From positions 10,372,001 to 10,436,000 of the forward strand of contig JAZBRS010000063.1 in the NCBI GenBank assembly GCA_037176725.1: a DNA stretch of 64,000 nt. The letters are read 5' to 3'. The stretch is from Posidonia oceanica. Its lineage: Eukaryota > Streptophyta > Magnoliopsida > Alismatales > Posidoniaceae. Positions 46,373 to 58,189 of this stretch are shown here, piece by piece; position 1 is the stretch's first letter, and every line of letters starts with the position of its first letter. The translations under genes were made by a program, and so were the position numbers. The notes beneath the pieces were generated by a model. It did no database searches, had not been told where the DNA came from, and saw only the letters and a list, made by a program, of their open reading frames with translations.

Positions 46373-49300
46373 CTGCATGTATTGACTTATCAAACAACAT
46401 AAAAAAAACTAAGGAAAATGCAGATTGCTAACAGAAAAAATTTGTCAGAGATTAGTGAAAGCCCACTTGGTGTTACTGAAATGGCTGATATAAGCGGCCC
46501 ATATACACCTTTCTGCGGAACAGAGTTTGTTCCTTTCCCAGACCATCGAAAGCCGATCACCAAAGTGTTGTCATCTACGGTTGCATTAAATCTTTTTATA
46601 ATTTCTATACCAGTTCCGTTTGCATCAGCTGCAATATTGAAGTCCTTTAGAACCTTTTGGCCCTGTGGAATTTAAACAACACATTATTCGAAACCTGATG
46701 TAAGAGGAGGAAAAATTGCAATACTTAATTCACGAGTTTTATAATCCATTAGCAATTATACAAAATATATTTCCATGCATCAAATAGATGGGGAAAAAAT
46801 AGAAGGGGAAAGAAAATTATACAGTAAGGGAATTTTGACTGTGGAAAGTGTCCTAAGAAAATTATCTGAACATTATTTTATTTTCTAACTATCAAATAAT
46901 ATACAAAATATATTTACATGCGTCAGGTAGAAGAAGAAAGAAAGTTATGCTGTTAGGGACTATTTATTTTCTACAAATTTTAGGAAAGGAAACAGTAAGT
47001 GTTGGAGAAAATCCAATTGAAATGTCATATAAGAATTAAAATGTAACCAGAAACTATGAAATAAGCATAACTGCTTTGTTGACGCTGTAATAAATCACCT
47101 GGATTGACACGTCAAAATAACGCCTCCCAACACTGTAATATGTATTTCCATCCACAAACATTATCTCTGCAAAGTGGAGATTAACAGTGTAGCTTCCTTT
47201 CTGTAGGCAAAGTCCATAGTACTTGAGAGATGATGGACTAAGACGAGCTGTCATATATATTTCTGGGTTGCTTATGCTTAATACTGTACTGTTTGTAGCT
47301 ATGTAATTTGCCAACTTATTGTCAAGGAAATATCCTGTACTGCTAAAAGCCCATTTTTTGTTTGATGAAAGGTAGAATGTGGATGCACCCATAAGTGTTA
47401 CGTCCTCATCATATTGATCATCACCAATGTTTACAGCCATGCCACCACAATTAATGAATAGATTATAATCTGTAAATATTCAAGGACCAAACATTGTTAG
47501 CTCTAATAAACCTAGGTTCACGTTTCAGATAATTGAGCACAAAGTTAGGAGTCTCACTTGTGATACTTGAGCAGGTCTTTCTTAAGCATGGGTCTACACT
47601 GCAAAATAAGGGGAAAAAGAATTGTACAAGTAATGAAATCTGTAAAACTATAGAAGACAGCAATCAAGATTTTTTTTCAATGAACATAACAAACTCACAG
47701 TCTATTTTCACGCAATGAAGTACTCGCAAATGTATTCCTGTTCAAGACAAACCATGCTTAATGAATGAGAAATAATAAATGATAAAGGCAGTTGACACAC
47801 AAATCAACCACACCCAGTACTTACACTAGAGTTGCTTGTTGATCACAATTGCTTCGTGCAGAGGATTGCTCAAAGAAATTGTAAGACACATCTCTATTAT
47901 GTCAAAATACCATAGCTAGAAATTAGGTCCAAATAATATATGCAAGCAAATTACGGGCATGCTGCAAAATATACATACATTACTTTTTTGCTGTTATAGA
48001 TCCAGTCGGGTATTCTTCCACTTAACATGTTGTTTGTAAGATACCTATATGAGAATAATATCAGAAAAGAGCCCAAATTAGAAAAAGAGATAATAAATAT
48101 GTTTTTCTTGAGAAACTTGTAATGTTGCTTTTAGATGCCTTTTGGGCGAATAGAAATACAAAAAATATAATAAAATGCTTCGAGCAAAACATATATTCTT
48201 ACAAATTTGTTATTGGTTTTGCCAATTTTCTGTAGGAGTCTGGAATCTTGCCTGTAATGTTGTTGAAGCTCAAATCACTACAACAAAAACAAAGATGCAA
48301 GTTAGACTATTCACAAAAAGTACAATGGCCTCAGTGCATAGATATAACATTATTTTCATAGTTTCGAGTGGGGTGGTTAGCTTAACATGTGTGAGTTGGT
48401 TTGTTCATGAATCACCTGACCCTCTTGTCTCCAACCAAAGGACTAGTATGCAAAAAGATATTTTTTGTTGTCACTTGAAGCTTAAAAATAATTAATAGTA
48501 GAAATAACTCAACTTATTTATGTAGTGCTTAGAAAATCAGGTTTAGATAATTGTCTATTAGTTTATTTTATTAATTTGGATCCAACCCAATCTGAAATGC
48601 TTGCTCATGTCTGCGAATTGACGATCTAATATTTGCAGGGAGTGAAATGGTGTTCCCAGTTCAGGAATTGTTGCAATGTGTCATTATTACAAACTACATA
48701 TTGCCGTAGATCATGAAGGCCATTTTTCATTAGATGGTGGATCAAGAATTCACAAAGCATCATCTCTGAAGAAGCTTACAGGATTTTTAAATTAGTCATT
48801 TCCCCAATATATGGAGGAAGTTTGCCGGATATAGAGCAATTCCTGAGGATTCTACAACATAACAAGATGGACTTGCATTAGAAAAATACTAGCAAAAACA
48901 TGTTTTAAGACAAAATGATAAGGCATAAATTGATTAGTGCTCACAACTTTTTCAAATTCATATCTCGTAAGGAAGGGAATGTCTCAACTCCTTTCAAGTC
49001 GGACACATGCCTACAAATGAAAAACACAGGAATTGGCAAAATGGTCAGTGTCTCTGATATATCAACCTACTAAAAAATGGCCACACTTACAATTCAACTA
49101 AGCTTTTCAATTTTGAAATTTCAGCTGGAAATGACCCTTCCAAAGAAGTTCCTAGCATGTGTCTAACAATAAACACAAAATGAATTTTCATTAAAATTGA
49201 ACAAAGATCCATTTATAATTTTAGATGCTCAAAAGCATAAAAAGATCTAGAAACACAAAACTAACAACTTGAAATAACACTTACAACTTTATGAGGCTTG

Positions 49301-52300
49301 TCCAATTTCCAATAAAACTGGGAATTTCCCTAGATATGCCACAGCCATCGATCCTACTGTAGACATGGATACCAGAACATAGGCATCTTATGAGTTGGAA
49401 CTGAACTTCTCTATACAAGTAAATGATGTGTTTGACTCTAGTATTATGTAACATTAGACTTTTGATTGTATATATGAAAGCATTTGGAAATGTGCATCGA
49501 TATGGATGTGTTTATACTTTGAGATTTGGACAAGACCTAAGAAAAAACACAATAACTGCAAACATACAAGTCAGTCAAGTTTGTAAGATTTCCCAGTGAC
49601 TTTGGAAGTTGTCCGATAAAGTCATTGGCAGAAAGAATCCTGAAAATTACAAAATGGAAAACAATTACAAAACACTCTCCTATTTTTTTCCTAGTTTCAT
49701 TAATTCCATAAACAAAAGAGTGAATCTTACAGCCTTCTCAAATTCATCAAGCCCCCAAGCGAGCTGGGAATATAGCCTTGCAACAAGTTGTTTTCTAAGA
49801 CGCTTCAATCCATACAAAAAAAAATCAAACAAAACATCAAATACTAGTACATTAATGACGACCAATAAGATAACGAGTCTAAAATAAATGAATTTTAGCT
49901 GTAAGATTACAGTGATTCGAGAGTACTAATGTTCCCAATTTCATCAGGGATTTTCCCTGAGATGCGGTTGTTGCCAAGGGATCTGCATTATAGCAGCACA
50001 TTTAGTGTCAAGTTCATGTCATGATCTAAATGAAATCAAACATTAGAAACCTGTTGCTACAGCTACTGCTACTGCTGCAATAATCAAAATTTTAAAAATG
50101 ATCGAAGATGAAGGTAATTACACGTTGATAAGCGGAAGGGAACCCCATTCGAGAGGAATGGACCCATAGATGTTGTTGCGAGTGAGATCTCTATTTACCA
50201 AACAAGCGAACATAGAATCTTCCTTTGTCAGTAAAAAGTACTTTTTCAATACATCAAGTAGATTGAAAATTGCAACACACCAATCACTTACATTACTACC
50301 AGCGACGTCAAATTGGCAAATTCCACTGGGAGACTACCGGTCAAGTTCTGCGTCTTGAGTTGTCTGATGTATTCCACAACGAATAATGTATAGTAAAAAT
50401 CACTTTAGAGAAACATGAACAATTAGAACAAATCACAGGGAAAGTGAGTACATGCTGATGACATGGCAGGTGTTGTTTATGTCGCAGTTGCCGCAAGTGA
50501 CATTGCTTTGGATGTTATTAATGCGTGGGGTGTCGTCTTGCTGCCATCCATTCTTTCCACTACAAGGGTTTACACTGAAGTCCCATCCAATTTTGAACTT
50601 GGAATCTATTTTCTTCAGGATGGCAACTGTAGAGAAGAAAATTCGAGTATTACGTCGATGTATATGAGTAGAGCTGGTACCATATATCTATAATTCTATA
50701 TATTATCCTTTTCTTTTTAAATCTTTCACAGGCTACATTACCAACCTAAGAACTGTGGGTATTTGTGTTATGGAAAGGAAATCATGGAATCAAATGAAAA
50801 TTTTTGCTAAGAATATAATTTTTCCTTTTTACTCCTCGATAGTTTTTGTGCACTAGGTAAAGTAAAGACAATATTTTCTATAGCATTTCAAACCTAATTA
50901 GTCCATAATAATGTACTATGTAAAGACAATATTTTCCATAAGTCATCTTCAAAAGTCAACGCAATGTACAATGTAATCTCATTTGTAGTATATTTATTTT
51001 CACTCCAATTTCGTGAGGAACTATAAGGTTTTAAGTCCATGATCCATCATTGCTATGCCTATCAGCTTAAAATTTGTGCGCCATTGACAACTTAGAGTTT
51101 TAATTTAAAAAATACGACCATCTTACACAAGAAGATCATTTTTAAAAAGAATTTGAAAAATTGTATGTTTACACTAGCTCAAAGATTTTGTCAAATTAAA
51201 GAATCATATGAAACTTCTATGAATTGGACTGTCAAAGGCCGAATTGAATAAAATCATGTATAGTAGACTTTTTCAAAATGATAGGAATCATTTTTTATTT
51301 AGACGTGAAATAACCACTATTGTAGATAACAAGTACATTTTCAAAAGAATCCTAAAAAAATATATATTTACACTAGTTCACACATTTAGTTAAACTCAAG
51401 AATCATATACGACTTCTACGAATTGGACTAGAAAAGTTTGAATGGAATCAAAATCAAGTAGATAGAGATCTTCTAGACATGTGGACGTGAAATGCAATTA
51501 TCTTGCGTAGCGAACACATTCTTAGCCATGTGTTACGGTAACATTGTATCTTTTATCTTCAATCACTGTTCTTAATGCCTTGTTAGAGAGAATAGTGTTG
51601 GCGTCTCTGTTTTAATAAGGTTTTCACGATTTGTATTCTCTGCATCTCGTATTGTTATTCTCATTATATAGTGGAATTTCTTTTTCTCTACTCCGAAGAT
51701 AGAGATTATTCATATCAACATTGTAAATCTGTGTTTGTATGTGCTGTTATTATTGTGTTCTTTTTGTCTCATTTGCCGGTAGAGAGAATAGTGGTGGCGG
51801 CTTTATTTTTGTGAGGTCTTCACAATTTGGATTCACTGCATCTCGTATTATGTTTCTCATCATATAGTGGAATCTCTTTTTCTCTGCTCCAAAGATAGAG
51901 ATTATTCTTATCAATCTTATAAATCATTGTGTTTGTATGTGCTTTTATTATTATATTCTTTGTGTCTCATTTGCTGTTTGATTGTTGTTCATGCAAATAA
52001 ACGTCCTCTTCTCCTCTTATAAACAATACAACATAAGATATGACTACCAAACTATATATGTAACACAAGATAAGATAAGATGATTAGAATGAAGCTATTA
52101 TTATGGAGGGGTATCACTTTGTGAAAACCAACTCAAATAGTGGTGTTTGATTTGAACCTCTCACAAGGTGGACCTCACTTTCTTACATTGACATTTTTGC
52201 GTGATTTTCTTTGGAAGTATCTTAAATTTATTTATTGAGAAAACAAAAAGAATATGGGGATTGAGCTCAATGTCAGAGTTGGTACTCTCTCAAATCTAAC

Positions 52301-53292
52301 CATGTGCTTTGTGGGTCTAACCGTGTAATCTAACAGTGTGTGTGAAAAGTCAACCAATAGATTGTGTTTTACGGTTTTCTTTTATTGTGTGGAGAAAATT
52401 CATTTGGTCTACGATTATGGGAAGCCAACTTGTTTTTCTTATAAAGTAAAAAACCAACTAGTGCGTTGGAAAAAATGGTAGTCACATCATCTCTCTATCA
52501 AGGACATGATGTTTAAGTAGGAACTCTTATTTTCCTATCCGAAAAATTGTCTTTCTTTAAAGGAATTGAGTGCCATATTCTATAAATTACAATTCACTAT
52601 CAAACAAAGCTGTAAATTACAGCTTATTTGAATGACCTTCCTATAGATCCTGAACTAAAAAGTGACCTTATAAAATCTGATTTTTGCAATTGCTAAGTAT
52701 CAACTTTTGGAGTAGCTGCAGTCAATAAAACAACAAGAGTAGAATCTAAACCCTAATCATTTCCAATGATCAAGATCTACAAATATAAATATGTAAATGA
52801 AATTTTCATTTTGCAGTTTAATCTAACACTAGATGTTGACATGATGCATGGGCTGGTTGAGAATATCATTTGAATCAACAACATCATAAAAAATTCAAAG
52901 AAATTGCACCCTCAAAACCTAAAAAATTGTGTTTGAATCAAAAGTTTGAAAAATTCATAGAAATTGCTCCCTCAAAACCTTGAAATAAAATTTCCAATTG
53001 ATTGAAAAATGTGTTTGAATCAAAATTCTGAAAAATTCTACAATTAAACAAGCACAAAAGCTCTCATCATGAACTACCAACTACTTCAATAATTAAAGAT
53101 CCGAATAAGAGCTCAAGCCTAAACATGCATGCAAAACTGGTAATCACAAATTACTTTAAGAAATTATCGATACATACTCTCATCAGGATGAAGTCTCTGT
53201 GATCCTATTGCGCTTAGATCTCGGAAGTAGTAGCAGAAACACCAGAAAAGTAGAAGGAAACGAGCTGAGAACAAATTGCGTGTTGCCTTCAT
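43690..53292 (-). CDS. LRR receptor-like Ser/Thr kinase with malectin-like domain (LRR-VIII-2 type), intact
   Basis: My 24-exon model: 53178-53292, 50452-50626, 50292-50363, 50122-50190, 49911-49982, 49731-49802, 49568-49639, 49285-49356, 49091-49162, 48945-49010, 48780-48851, 48203-48277, 47979-48044, 47825-47893, 47699-47737, 47558-47598, 47099-47469, 46467-46662, 46226-46372, 45973-46091, 45661-45871, 45335-45572, 44887-45037, 43690-44040. All introns are GT-AG. The sum is 3003 nt, 1000 residues plus TAG, the usual family length (as for Arabidopsis At1g53430/At3g14840-type proteins). Order: signal peptide (1-28), LRR N-cap, about 11 LRRs (90-380), malectin-like domain (406-595), membrane helix (614-636), kinase (670-960). 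Lys696, HRD 792-794 and DFG 812-814 are present, so an active RD kinase is expected. It should sit in the plasma membrane and sense an extracellular ligand, possibly a cell-wall sugar; the ligand is unknown. Confidence 0.93.
46467..47598 (-). other. Exons 16-18: malectin-like domain
   Basis: Encodes [41 protein letters not shown] and [15 protein letters not shown], the standard signature of the malectin (di-glucose-binding-like) domain in LRR-VIII kinases. Exon 16 is only 41 nt. The donor of exon 18 (ACCAA|GTGGGC at 46466) keeps the frame into the membrane-helix exon. Confidence 0.85.
47825..50626 (-). other. Exons 2-14: LRR N-cap and leucine-rich repeats
   Basis: Exon 2 encodes a cysteine-bearing N-cap (NPCSG, NVTCGNC, NTCHVIS). 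Exons 3 to 14 are mostly 66-75 nt and phase 2, one repeat each, with the pattern LxxNxLxGxIP (for example [38 protein letters not shown]). Exon 14 ends the repeat domain with a cysteine (SNCDQQATL). One exon per repeat in phase 2 is typical of plant LRR kinases and gives strong internal support for the exon calls. Confidence 0.88.
50627..53177 (-). other. Intron 1 of the receptor kinase gene
   Basis: About 2.55 kb, AT-rich. It holds a segment (50947-51110) repeated upstream of the gene at 55358-55522, and a two-copy tandem repeat of about 196 bp (51585-51780 and 51781-51979). No other coding region is visible. Large first introns in plants often carry regulatory elements; none can be named here. 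Confidence 0.7.
51585..51979. repeat. Two-copy tandem repeat, about 196 bp, in intron 1
   Basis: Both copies start AGAGAGAATAGTG and contain CTGCATCTCGTATT, ATATAGTGGAAT and AAGATAGAGATTATTC. They differ at scattered positions, so the duplication is not recent. Confidence 0.8.
53178..53292 (-). other. Exon 1 of the receptor kinase: start and signal peptide
   Basis: ATG at 53292-53290. The encoded start is [20 protein letters not shown], basic then hydrophobic, followed by QRLHPDE, the usual start of the mature protein in this family. Donor GAGA|GTATGT at 53177. It joins in phase to exon 2 (acceptor CTCTACAG, exon from 50626), whose AILKKID and [11 protein letters not shown] continue the N-cap. 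The intron of about 2.55 kb is the longest in the gene, and the exon is easily missed. Confidence 0.8.
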
Positions 53293-53397
53293 CGCTATTG
53301 CCGTTGGTGGTAGAAGACCGAAATCCAACATTCTCTTCTACTTCTCTACCTCTGAGTTCTTTCTTTCATTCTCGGCTTCCTTCTGGCCTTTGACTTT

Positions 53398-54120
53398 TGC
53401 ATGTTGCAACTTGATGTGGAATTTTTGTTGTTTCGATTGTGATGTACAAAAGTATTCTGAATATGTGTGGCACATTGATGTGGTAGCATATAAAATTATT
53501 CTAAATATGTGTGGCATACGATGATATGAATGAGTATGAATCTGAAGATCTAACATTGTTGTGACGTAACATTGAACCTTATGCATGTTGCAACTTGAAG
53601 TGGAATAGTCTTTTTTTTTTGTTATCGCTATGATGTTCAAAGATTTGATAGTCAATACAATGCATGTTTTGTTGTTGAAATCATGTTTTGACTTTTCCTT
53701 GAGCTATTTGGTTATTACTGTGAATGAAAACATTGATGTGACGTAACTGTAATCCTTATGCATGTTTCAACTTGAAGTGGAATAGTCTTTTTTTTTTGTT
53801 ATTACTGTGATGTTCAAAGATTTGATAGTCAATACAATGCATGTTTTGTTAATGAAACATGTTTTGACTATTCTTTGAGCTATTTGGTTATTATTGTGAT
53901 GTTCAAAGTTTCTTTTTTGACATTCTTGTCTTCCTTCTGATTTTGGAAGCTGGTTGGAGGACATGGACAACCTTTGGAAGTGTGAATACTTGAAATGTTG
54001 TGGCTAGTTTTAAATCAAAGGTACATGTTGGAAGTAGTATTCTAATTAAATAACGTGGCCATAAACCTAATGCATGTTGCAACTTGAAGTTGATTTTTTT
54101 TGTTATGATTGTGATGTGCA
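53398..54120. repeat. Repeats in the promoter region of the receptor kinase gene
   Basis: The phrase TGCATGTTGCAACTTGAAGT recurs at 53398, 53582, 53759 and 54071 with small changes. Two adjacent copies (53582 and 53759) extend over about 177 bp including GATTTGATAGTCAATACAAT. The array starts about 105 bp upstream of the ATG, so the core promoter lies next to or inside it. No convincing TATA box was identified. Confidence 0.75.
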
Positions 54121-54129
54121 AAGAATGAT

Positions 54130-54820
54130 TACATATATGGTAGGGTCATTATCTATAAATACAGTTGTACCAAAGTCTTCTTCTTGGGACAATCTGATTC
54201 CTTCAAAGATATCTCTTTTCTTGTGGAGAGTACTTTGGGGCAGGCTACCAAATGATGACAAAGTGTCTCGGTTAGGATTTCATTCACCTTGGGATGCAGG
54301 CACCAATATCGGGAAGGCAACTTCTTAGCCGATTGCTTGGCTAAGCTTGGGGTCATTCAGAGAAACATGGTTGTTTATAGAGAGGTTTGGCAACTTCCTA
54401 GATTGGCCAGGGGTTTCCAGAGGCTTGAGAAGTTGGGTGTGCCTTCTATCAGACTCCTGAAATCAAAGGTTTCCTGATAGCTTGGGGTTCTTCCAGCCTC
54501 TGCGGAAGTGAGATGCCTATTCAGATTGCATCCTGTGGTCTCTGTTGGATTGGGGGTCTCTTCCGACAGCCTCTAAGGTCCTTGTGCCTCTATTGTGTGC
54601 TGCTGTGTGCTTGAGGTGTGCCTCTGTTGTGCTCGAGGTTCCTCAGTCTCTGTCTTAGTTTACACATCATTTGTGTTAGTATGCTCAGTCCATGGAGGTT
54701 GGCTATGGCATGCCATAGTGTACATGCCTTTTGATTTCATGGGGCTATGTTATTAGCCTTCCAGTGTATATATTTCTTTAGTGAAATATATAAAGTCATG
54801 TTTTTGTGAAAAAAAAAATG
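54130..54820 (+). mobile_element. LINE (L1-type) 3' fragment with internal deletion
   Basis: The frame at 54170-54300 encodes WDNLIPSKISLFLWRVLWGR and LPNDDKVSRLGF, the zinc-binding domain at the C-terminus of plant LINE reverse transcriptases. From 54289, in another frame, HQYREGNFLADCLAKLG is the end of an RNase H domain. The stretch between these domains is missing, so the copy has an internal deletion. A short A-run at 54809-54819 marks the 3' end. Confidence 0.8.
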
Positions 54821-55357
54821 TCGTCTTCTTTAGCTATCAGTGGACTTCTGCTCTTCTATTTATGAATTTTTTCCTTTCCTTTTTGACTAAATATAACTGA
54901 TTAACTGAGCACTCATCCCACTAGAAAAAAAAGAAGATAGTAGTTCAACGCACAGCTAGATTGTAGTGCTTTTGATCCATATTCCTGACTACTTATGAAG
55001 TCCTTTATGATGTCCAGCGATTTAGAGGTTTTAATTACGTCTTAGATTATAATCACATGGTTCTTATGAAGATGCCTATGGTTGACATTTTCATTAGTTG
55101 AATTATCGATGTCTACAGCTTGCAACTTTTGTGGGTTGACAAGATCGATGGGTTTATGGGTACAACGACGACAACGTGATGATATTTTATGTCTTAATAT
55201 AGTGATTAACAGCTGGGATTCAACAATAATTGTTCGATTATATGGATTGGAATTTTTATACACTTTTTTTAAAATATAATTAATACACTTTCCTTATGGA
55301 GCTGGAATTTGTACTTTTCGTGGTGGATTGTTTTAAGGAGTTAATTTCTTAACGTGT

Positions 55358-55522
55358 CTTCAAAAGTCAATGCAATGCACAATGCAATCTCATTTGTAGT
55401 ATATTTAATTTCACTCCAATTTCATGAGGAACTGTAAGATTTTAAGTCCATGATCCAGCATTGATATGCCTATCAGCTTAAAATTTGTGCGCCAATGACA
55501 ACTCGAAGTTTTAATCAAAAAA
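55358..55522. repeat. Copy of a segment of intron 1
   Basis: From CTTCAAAAGTCAA through TCATTTGTAGTATATTTA, GATCCAGCATTG and TATCAGCTTAAAATTTGTGC it matches 50947-51110 in the same orientation at roughly 90 percent by eye. Confidence 0.8.
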
Positions 55523-55779
55523 ATAAAAGCAGTAAATTGTGTTAGTACAACCTAGAGAAACATGTTTTTTGTTTGAAATGGTAAGTTGGGGTTGTTCCTG
55601 GTTAATATTAACATCCAAATTTCTTCCAAGACTTTGGATCTAAAGTTCATTTGAAACTATACAATAAGCAAAATAGTAAACCATACAAGCCATTTGAGGC
55701 AATATTACTTTATATGAGAGTTTTTCAGCATCCATATGTGGGATCCACAACTGCTTTTTAAGTCTTTGGACTACAGCTA

Positions 55780-55965
55780 GGGTTGTCAATGAGTTGGGTT
55801 AAATTCGTTAACTTGTTTGACCCAACCCATTATTTTATGATATGTATGTAAAAAATTAAATCCGTTGGACCCATTAACCCATAATTCGTTAACCCAAGCT
55901 CTTAACAAGTTGGTTGTAGGTTGGACACATGAACCAATCCATTAACCCGTTAGAATAGAATTTTC
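55780..55965. repeat. hAT-like terminal remnant, copy 2
   Basis: AGGGTTGTCAATGAGTTGGG starts a run of ACCCATTAACCC-type sequence like that at 42095-42245. AGGGTTGTCAATG resembles the end of many plant hAT elements. Confidence 0.5.
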
Positions 55966-56001
55966 TTTAATAATTTAACAAATCTAAAGAGAATCAAAAC
56001 C

Positions 56002-56589
56002 TGTAACGACCCCCAAGTCGTTACCTCTCATCCTAGCTACCATTTTTTTATTGTACTACAGAACTAAATTCTCACAATCACTATAATGCAGAAATAAAAT
56101 AAACTTAATTAACTCACTTACCCAGAACCCTTGATGAGTGGTAGTGTGACTCCTTTCCTACGTGCACTAGCAACTCCAGCTCCTATCCTGCACCTGCCAA
56201 ATAGAAACAAAACACACGTGAGTGACCACTCAATAGGTCACCCAGCACACACCCCACCTATGCACACAAACAGCTCGACAAACAATGTCAAGGAAACAGG
56301 CGTAATCACGCCACAAGCAACAAACACAGGCATCACTCTTGGATGCCACAACAGGGCATACACCTTTGCCCAACAACAAACCTTTAAAACATGCATTTAA
56401 AACCAACTTTTCTCTTTTCATTTTAAAACCATATGCATGCTCAGCTCAAAACCATATGCACACTTCAAGTGACCACTCTAGCCAAATCAAGCCCAAAAGT
56501 ACACAGTCTAGTCCCTCACACTCCCTATGTGGACTAGACAACCAACTGTGCCTGAATGCCCTCAGTTGCATCCAAGACCCACACATAGT
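56002..56589 (+). mobile_element. Possible LTR G (start TGTAACGACC), interrupted by D
   Basis: TGTAACGACCCCCAAGTCGTTA at 56002 resembles the start of many plant chromovirus-type LTRs. It also forms a perfect 8-bp hairpin (GTAACGAC facing GTCGTTAC). The text changes from AT-rich to C-rich here. No second boundary is visible, because LTR D begins at 56590. Confidence 0.4.
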
Positions 56590-58189
56590 TGTAGACACCC
56601 CATTCTAGAAGTCAGTTGTTGGCTGTTTACTCCAGAAGAATGCACTCGCTCAAGGCGGACCCCACCACTTCACCAAACCCTCAACCTAGATCTAAACCTA
56701 ACCAGACCCACCTAAACCTAACCAGACCCACCCAAACACACACCAACCCATCCAAGCACCTTAACATCCTAAACCCTAGCCCACTGATGGCCCACGAACC
56801 ATAGGAACAAGCTCAGAAGCCAGGTTAGCAGCTCCGGTATAGGACTCTCGCGTAGGACCCCCGCGTCGGGCTCTCGTGTTTTGTCCTGTAACAGGGGGGA
56901 CCAGGCGGTCCAGTCACCTTTGGACCACTCATTCCTCGCTCTCCATTGGCCCCTGTCGATCTGAGCCTGTGCTCTTGGACACTTGGATCATCCAACCCTT
57001 CATTCCAACCATTTCCCCTCGTTGATCCACAACCGACATCCTAACCACCCGATTCAAATCCAGATCCACACTAACGGTTTATAGAGATTTCGTTAGCCTA
57101 TAAAACAGTGCTCCCAGTCGGTCGAGCCCCTCCTCTAGGCCTCTTGAGCATTCACTTGAGCTTGCCTGAGTTTCCCAGAGCCTCTAGAGCCCCGAGCCCT
57201 CTCAATTCCAGTGTCCTTGGATTTAGAACCCAACTCCGGCAAACCACATTGCTGTCGAGGCAACCGTCGAGCTTCACCACCTCCAGAGCCTTCCCTAGAG
57301 CCTGTGTGAGAGTGTGAACCTCCCTGCATCGCCCGAACCACCGTAGCCTTCGCCTTCAACCGAATGCTTCATCCGTCGGAGTTGCAGCCGTCACTGGAGA
57401 AGACAGCCCTGCGGCACCGTTTAGGTAATTCCCTTCCACACAATAGAGTGGAAATCCTCCTTGTAGTTGTGTGTTTATTTCGCTTCCATTTATTTTGCAT
57501 TTTCTTAGCTTTTGTACGCCTTCTTCATTGTTTTGTTTTCCTTCGACGGTGGGTCGACGGTCTACGTGCGCTCGTCCTGTTGCCCCGAGCGTCTAGGCAT
57601 CACTGCATCCTTCCCCGTCCCTCCTCAGTGTGCTTCAAGGCCCTCTCGTGTGCTCTATGCCGCCTCTATGGTCGGCGGAGCCGCAGGTTCGTCGACGCGA
57701 TACTGCCGAGATCGAGGGGAGAATCGACGGTCTGCATTGCCTCGTTCATGCTCTTCCCTCATTCCTCATCGTCCCCCAGTCCTTCCCAACGCCCCAGATA
57801 GGCCGGAGCGTGCTCGACGTCGCCCAAGTTGCCAGACGGACACCTCTAGCCTGGCGAGCCAACCGAAAGTCGGAAGTCGGTGATGGAGTGAGTTTTCAGC
57901 CTGTTTTTTTCCCTCTTGCTTCCTGGAATGCACCCAACGCCCCTCGTGAGCCGACGATGCTCCAGATACCACCCATCCATCAAACGGCTGGCCGGCACTC
58001 TAGTTTCTGGTGAGGATACCTACGTAGGTGGGGGTGGCGATCCAGACAGCCATATCGCATTCTGTTTGTTGCATTTTGTAGTTTGTTATGCACTCGAGCT
58101 CTATCAATTGTCATTTCATTATTTAGTCTAGTTTTGAGCATTCAATTCGGCCATGACAGTTCATTGTCTGAACCAACCTGTCTTGCATC
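56590..58189 (+). mobile_element. LTR D, left part (interrupted by E)
   Basis: Starts TGTAGACACCCCATTCTAG. It has TATAAAA at 57099-57105, a donor-like TTTAG|GTAATT at 57425 and GC-rich exon-like sequence, the same plan as the LTRs in the left nest. It is broken at 58190 by another TG-starting LTR and its end is outside the window. Preceding bases ATAGT (56585-56589) would be its target site. The open frames inside have no domain. Confidence 0.65.
57099..57105 (+). promoter_or_regulatory. TATA box of LTR D
   Basis: CCTATAAAACAG in an otherwise GC-rich context, about 500 bp into the LTR, at a plausible distance before the exon-like part and the donor at 57425. Confidence 0.5.

Larger units (their letters stand above)
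54821..56001. other. Intergenic DNA upstream of the gene and LINE remnant
   Basis: AT-rich with no supported gene. It contains the copy of the intron-1 segment (55358-55522) and the second hAT-like remnant (55780-55965). The part 55003-55280 has short open frames without recognisable domains. Confidence 0.6.

Noticed and set aside
56680..56780. CCTAAACC/CCCTAGCCC runs resembling telomere repeats
   Set aside because: The unit is irregular (ACCTAAACCTAACCAGACCC) and only a few copies long. It is a local C-rich LTR repeat, not an interstitial telomere.
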